A stretch of DNA of 64,000 bases. It comes from Halosolutus halophilus (GTDB lineage Archaea; Halobacteriota; Halobacteria; Halobacteriales; Natrialbaceae). Location: contig NZ_CP094974.1 in the NCBI RefSeq assembly GCF_022869805.1, positions 1,426,001-1,490,000 of the forward strand, given 5' to 3'. Both the position numbers and the translations under genes were made by a program. A model generated the notes under the pieces. The model was not told the origin of the DNA, did not search any database, and saw only the letters and a program-made list of their open reading frames with translations. Of this stretch, positions 60,170-64,000 are shown piece after piece (the stretch's first letter is position 1; each line of letters opens with the position of its first letter).

Positions 60170-61348
60170 ATGCACCCTCCGGGAGCCGATACGGTCCTCC
60201 TCCGTCACGGCGACGTCAACACCAAGAGCAAGACCGTCAAGCGGCACATGGAGGGACTGCTCGTCGAAAATCTCGAGGCTATGCTCTCGGATCGGTCGGT
60301 TCCCGGCGAGGTCGAGAATCGCTGGAGCCGACCGCTGATCCACGCCACGGAAGGGACCGTCGAGGCCGCGACGGATGCCGCCACGGACACCTTCGGCGTC
60401 GTCTCCGCGAGCCCCGCGCGCACAGTCAGTACCGAGAAGGCGGCGATTCTCGACGCGCTCGCGGAGACGGCCCGCGCGTGCTACGACGGCGGTACGTTCG
60501 CAGTCGACGCGCGCCGGGCGGACAAACGACTCCCCTACGACAGCGAGGATCTGGCTCGCGAGGGCGGCGCAGTGATCTGGGAGGCCGTCGAGGAGGAGTT
60601 CGACCCCGAAGTCGACCTCGACGACCCGGATCTCACGTTCGGCGTCGAGGTCCGCGACGACGTCGCGTTCGTCTACCTCGAGACGCGACCCGGGCCCGGT
60701 GGCCTCCCGCTCGGCGCACAGGAGAGCGTCATCGCGATGATCAGCGGCGGCATCGACTCGCCCGTCGCGGCCTACGAGATGATGAAACGCGGCAGCCCGA
60801 TCGTCCCGGTGTACGTCGACCTCGGCCCCTACGGCGGAATCGACCACGAGGCACGGGCGATGGAGACCGTCCGCACCCTCTCGCGGTACGCGCCCAACTT
60901 CGACATGCAAGTGTACAGGATTCCGGGCGGCGAGACGGTGGACCTGTTGGTTCGTGAGATGGAGCAGGGCCGGATGCTCTCCTTGCGCCGGTTCTTCTAT
61001 CGCGCTGCCGAGACGCTGGCCGAGCGCATCGACGCGAACGGCATCGTCACCGGCGAGGCCGTCGGCCAGAAGTCCAGCCAGACCGTCCAGAACCTCGGCG
61101 TCACGAGTCGCGTCACCGATCTACCGATCCACCGGCCGCTGCTCACCTGGGACAAAGCGGATATCGTCGCGAAAGCACGCGAGATCGGCACGTTCACCGA
61201 TTCGACGATCGACGCCGGCTGTAACCGGGTGGCCCCCGATCGGGTCGAGACGGACGCCCGTCTCGGACCGCTTCTCGAACGCGAACCCGACGATTTGCTC
61301 GAGCGTGCCGAGGAAGCTGCGAGGAACGCGGAACTGGTAGAACTCTGA
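60170..61348 (+). CDS. thiI: tRNA 4-thiouridine synthase ThiI
   Basis: A 392-residue ThiI. A ferredoxin-like/THUMP N-terminal half starts TVLLRHGDVNTKSKTVKRHMEGLL. The PP-loop ATPase half has ISGGIDSPVAAYEMMKRG (about residue 190) and ITGEAVGQKSSQTVQNLG-type sequence. The rhodanese domain of bacterial ThiI is absent, as usual in archaea, so sulfur delivery must differ. It makes s4U8 in tRNA. A TATA-like CTTATACC (about 60142-60149) lies near 25 nt upstream. Confidence 0.95.
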   Translation: MHPPGADTVLLRHGDVNTKSKTVKRHMEGLLVENLEAMLSDRSVPGEVENRWSRPLIHATEGTVEAATDAATDTFGVVSASPARTVSTEKAAILDALAETARACYDGGTFAVDARRADKRLPYDSEDLAREGGAVIWEAVEEEFDPEVDLDDPDLTFGVEVRDDVAFVYLETRPGPGGLPLGAQESVIAMISGGIDSPVAAYEMMKRGSPIVPVYVDLGPYGGIDHEARAMETVRTLSRYAPNFDMQVYRIPGGETVDLLVREMEQGRMLSLRRFFYRAAETLAERIDANGIVTGEAVGQKSSQTVQNLGVTSRVTDLPIHRPLLTWDKADIVAKAREIGTFTDSTIDAGCNRVAPDRVETDARLGPLLEREPDDLLERAEEAARNAELVEL

Positions 61349-61451
61349 GCTGTCAGGGGACTTCTGGCAGCCCAACCCGCGATTCCGACGCGGATCGACG
61401 ATCGACCGGAAGCCGAAACCGACATTACACAGCCGCACGCACCACATACCA

Positions 61452-62078
61452 GTGACTCGCGTCTGTCTCATCGGGAACGCCGACGTGAATCTCCAGTACG
61501 AGCTCCTCTCCCGCGAAACCTCCCGTGAGGCACTCGTGACCTACGATCTGGAGCGGCCGTTCGAAAACTCGCTGGCGGTCCGAACCGTCAGCATCGGGGC
61601 CGCGGTCTCGCTGCTGAACGACCTGAACTGGTACCTGATCCGCTTCGTCGACGAGGCACTCGTTCAGGAACCGAGCGTCAGCGACGAGGAGTGGCTCTCG
61701 CGCCCGCTAGCACGACAGCTCCGAAACGGCGACGTCGAGGCGACCGAAACCGGGGAGTTCTGCAAGGTCTACGGGCTCGAACCCGTCTCTCCCGAAGGCA
61801 TCGATTCGGAGCGGGACGGTTCGGGAGACGCCGATTCAGAGCGGAGCGATTCGGAGAGTGTCGAGGCGGCGGAGAACGCCGACTCGACGTCCGCCGACGG
61901 TGAGAACGACGCCGACTCGAGCACCGACAGCAACCGATCGGACACCGGCCCGTCCAGATACCGACTCGTGGAACCGCTGTACGTCCGCCGGACCGACGGG
62001 GACCTCCCGGCGTACGACCTCCGGGACGTCGAGGAGACGCTCGTCGTTCGCCTGACGGAAGCCGAGTACTCGCCGTGA
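61452..62078 (+). CDS. DUF5804 family haloarchaeal protein
   Basis: A 208-residue protein from a GTG start. The first 115 residues (VCLIGNADVNLQYELLSRETSREALVTYDL, then VSLLNDLNWYLIRFVDEAL) and the last 45 (YRLVEPLYVRRTDGDLPAYDLRDVEETLVVRL) form the conserved core. An acidic Ser/Asp/Glu-rich insert of about 50 residues separates them. Function unknown. It follows thiI by 103 bp on the same strand. Confidence 0.75.
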   Translation: MTRVCLIGNADVNLQYELLSRETSREALVTYDLERPFENSLAVRTVSIGAAVSLLNDLNWYLIRFVDEALVQEPSVSDEEWLSRPLARQLRNGDVEATETGEFCKVYGLEPVSPEGIDSERDGSGDADSERSDSESVEAAENADSTSADGENDADSSTDSNRSDTGPSRYRLVEPLYVRRTDGDLPAYDLRDVEETLVVRLTEAEYSP

Positions 62079-62105
62079 TCGGCGACGAGAGCCGGATCGG
62101 TCGCG

Positions 62106-62846
62106 CTACGTCGAGGAGTCGCTATCGCTGTCCGATCCGTCGTCGTCGGAATCTCGCTCGGTGTCCGATTCCGACGCCGATCCCTCGCTACTGTCGAACC
62201 CCATTCCGAACCCGTGCTCGGTACCGTCCCGGTCGACGATCGTCGCCGAGAGTTCGGATCCGCCATCGCCGGTCGGCGTCGCCCGCACGAGTTGTCCGAC
62301 CGCCGTCTCCTGCTGTGCACAGAACTCGTCCGAAGCGGATTCGTCGCTCACCCTCGCGGTGACGTCGATCGACTCCTCGCCGACTGTGACTTCGTCGAGG
62401 ACCAGTTCGTGGCAGAGATCGGGTGCGCTGGCCTCCAGCGAGACCAGGACCGACTCCTCGAACGACGTTTCGTCGACGAACTCGGTGACCGCTTCGTCGG
62501 CGGTCAGGTCCCGGTCGGCGAGCCACTGCTCGGCGGCGTCCCGGTCGAAGTGGGTGTCGACGTCGGGGTCCGCCGGGAGTTCGGTGTGAGTCAGCGACTG
62601 CGTCTCGTACACGGTCTGTTCGGACTCTTCGTCGCCGTCATCACCGTCGTCGCCGTTGCCATCGTCGTCGGTCTCGTCCTCGCCGCCAGCGCCCGGCTCG
62701 TCGTCGGTTCCGTCGGTATCGTCACCACCGGTGTCGGACCGGGAACCCTCGTCGGCGATACAGCCGGCAGTGAGCGCGAACAGAGCAGTCGTCGTACAGA
62801 GAACCGATCGGCGCGACCGGCCGGATCGATCGGAGGAACGCGTCAT
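62106..62846 (-). CDS. Acidic haloarchaeal lipoprotein
   Basis: A 246-residue protein with an Arg-rich signal (RSGRSRRSVLCTTTALFALTAGC) ending in a lipobox. A Gly/Asp/Glu linker of about 45 residues follows. A folded domain from about residue 78 contains VYETQSLTHTELPADPDVDT and two cysteines (DLCHELVL, DEFCAQQE) that may pair. The C-terminal tail is Ser/Asp-rich. Anchored outside the membrane; function unknown. Confidence 0.7.
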   Translation of the reverse strand: MTRSSDRSGRSRRSVLCTTTALFALTAGCIADEGSRSDTGGDDTDGTDDEPGAGGEDETDDDGNGDDGDDGDEESEQTVYETQSLTHTELPADPDVDTHFDRDAAEQWLADRDLTADEAVTEFVDETSFEESVLVSLEASAPDLCHELVLDEVTVGEESIDVTARVSDESASDEFCAQQETAVGQLVRATPTGDGGSELSATIVDRDGTEHGFGMGFDSSEGSASESDTERDSDDDGSDSDSDSST

Positions 62847-62970
62847 CGTGCCCGGACGTACACAGCAGCGGGTAAAAGGAGTTGTTCAAGGTGAAAGAAC
62901 GATTTTGGTCTTCGGCTCGCGGGATCACCGCTCGCCCGTTCGGAGATTGTTACACTCCTCGACTCTCCCG

Positions 62971-63948
62971 TCAGTCGAAGAGTCCGGTCGAGAGATACCG
63001 TTCGCCGCTGTCCCAGAAGACGGTGACGACCAGCGGGCAGTCCTCGGCCGGCCGGCCACCGTCCGGTTCGGACGTGACCGCCCGTCCGTCGAACGCGCCC
63101 GGCACGTCGGGACAGTCCTGCCTCGGATCCGCGATTTCGTCGGCGATCCGCTGGGAGACGAGGCTCGTCGCCCCGCTGGATTGCCCGACGAGGATCCCCT
63201 CCTCGCGAGCGAGGCGGCGGCACTCGTCTTCCGCATCCTCGAGCGCCACCGTCTCGACGCGATCGATCAGATCCCGATCGAGGTTCTCGCTGACGAAGCC
63301 GGGGCCCATCCCCTGGAAGTCGTCGTCGCCCGACTCGCCGGTCGAGAGGACGGCGTTGCGTGCCGGTTCTACGGCGATGATATCCATCTCGGGGAACTCC
63401 TCGCGGAGCCGTCGCCCGGTCCCGGAGAGGGTGCCGCCGGTGCCGACGCCGGCCACGAAGGCGTCGATCTCCCGATCGCCGACCTGTTCGACGATCTCCT
63501 CGCCGGTCGTGCGATAGTGGGCCGTCGGGTTGGCGGGGTTCTCGAACTGGCCGAGCTGGATCGCGCCCGCCGCTTCAAGGTCGTCGGCGCGGGCACGGGC
63601 GTCGTCCATCTCGCCCTCGACGAGTTCGAGTTCTGCACCGTAGGCGGCCATGATCCGTCGGCGCTCCTCGGACTTCGAGGCGGGCATAACGATCGTGAGG
63701 TCGTATCCGCGGGCGGCGGCGACGAGCGCGAGCCCGATACCGGTGTTCCCGCTCGTCGGTTCGACCAGCCAGTCGCCGGGTTCGATCAGGCCCTCCCGCT
63801 CGGCCGTCCGGACCATCTCGAGGGCCGGGCGGTCCTTGGCCGAGCCGCCGGGGTTGAAGGATTCGACCTTGGCGGCGACGGTCGCCCCCTCCGGCGAGTC
63901 GACCCGGACGAGCGGCGAACCGATCGTGTCCAGGATGCTTCCCTTCAT
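62971..63948 (-). CDS. cysK: Cysteine synthase A-type PLP enzyme
   Basis: A 325-residue O-acetylserine sulfhydrylase-type enzyme. The PLP lysine is in NPGGSAKDRPALEMV, the substrate loop is EPTSGNTGIGLALVAAARGY, and the phosphate-cradle glycine loop is VAGVGTGGTLSGTGR. The C-terminal motif is LVGQSSGA. It uses O-acetylserine and sulfide to make cysteine; a cystathionine beta-synthase-like use is possible. An insertion near residue 290 (CPDVPGAFDGRAVTSEPDGG) is unusual in length. The upstream promoter lies in the last 50 bp of the window. Confidence 0.93.
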   Translation of the reverse strand: MKGSILDTIGSPLVRVDSPEGATVAAKVESFNPGGSAKDRPALEMVRTAEREGLIEPGDWLVEPTSGNTGIGLALVAAARGYDLTIVMPASKSEERRRIMAAYGAELELVEGEMDDARARADDLEAAGAIQLGQFENPANPTAHYRTTGEEIVEQVGDREIDAFVAGVGTGGTLSGTGRRLREEFPEMDIIAVEPARNAVLSTGESGDDDFQGMGPGFVSENLDRDLIDRVETVALEDAEDECRRLAREEGILVGQSSGATSLVSQRIADEIADPRQDCPDVPGAFDGRAVTSEPDGGRPAEDCPLVVTVFWDSGERYLSTGLFD

Positions 63949-64000
63949 TGCCCGGCCGTAAGGAGTCGAGACGTAAACCCGTAGTGGGCCGAGGCAGGTC

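Noticed and set aside
1-64000. CRISPR arrays, rRNA genes, intact insertion sequences or replication origin
   Set aside because: No regularly spaced repeats, rRNA cores, transposase genes, or orc1/cdc6 with origin boxes were seen.

Overview
The window is a stretch of chromosome from an extremely halophilic archaeon. The evidence is the acidic proteins, GC-rich third positions, archaeal genes (proteasome alpha, SBDS/SDO1, RNase P protein subunits, archaeal-type MetK, archaeal ThiI), Tat/lipobox exports, halocyanin, a TbsP regulator, bat-type and PadR regulators, and many genes with a TATA box about 25 nt upstream of the start codon and no leader. A Natrialbaceae-type haloarchaeon is my inference; I could not run a search.

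Layout. 0-10 kb holds housekeeping genes: an RNase H-like nuclease, a thiolase/OB pair, HflX, FUN14, SBDS, proteasome alpha, and an Rpp30-methyltransferase-Pop5 cluster. A strongly structured, probably non-coding stretch lies between pop5 and psmA. 10-22 kb: TbsP, a caspase-like CHAT protein, glyA, a hydrolase, folD (one-carbon metabolism), a zinc-ribbon protein, a halocyanin-like cupredoxin, PadR, a BrkB-type membrane protein and YbaK. 23-29 kb: a zinc-type ABC transporter (solute-binding protein, ATPase, permease), then ADP-forming acetyl-CoA synthetase overlapping a phosphotransacetylase-like regulator. 29.5-36.7 kb: a regulator, a PRC-barrel protein, a DHH/TrkA-N protein, tRNA-Lys(CTT), a repeat-rich spacer, a DUF2332 protein and an exported beta-helix protein.

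The most unusual part is 37.1-43.8 kb. Five genes with overlapping or nearly touching ends encode: (1) a Tat lipoprotein that joins a CuA-type cupredoxin domain to a cytochrome-d1 propeller retaining both distal histidines of NirS; (2,3) two tandem, signal-less beta-propeller paralogues; (4) a NirJ-type radical SAM/SPASM protein; (5) a divergent glutamyl-tRNA reductase. This reads as a self-contained heme-d1 module: precursor entry (HemA), d1 maturation (NirJ and probably NirF-like propellers) and the enzyme, with CuA replacing the cytochrome c domain of classical NirS. A molybdate/tungstate-type solute-binding protein and permease without an ATPase, and a bat-type regulator, follow directly and fit an anaerobic-respiration context.

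47-64 kb returns to mixed housekeeping: enoyl-CoA hydratase, PRC-barrel protein, pyrBI, FKBP with a thermosome-like GGM tail, CYTH phosphatase, metK, MFS transporter, DHDPS/KDG aldolase family protein, thiI, DUF5804, a lipoprotein and cysK. Two genes here are broken by frameshifts (48.9-50.0 kb Q-rich; 53.6-54.2 kb membrane protein). Two micro-ORFs (11592-11714 and 51093-51203) are proposed. I see no rRNA, CRISPR array, intact insertion sequence, provirus or origin.
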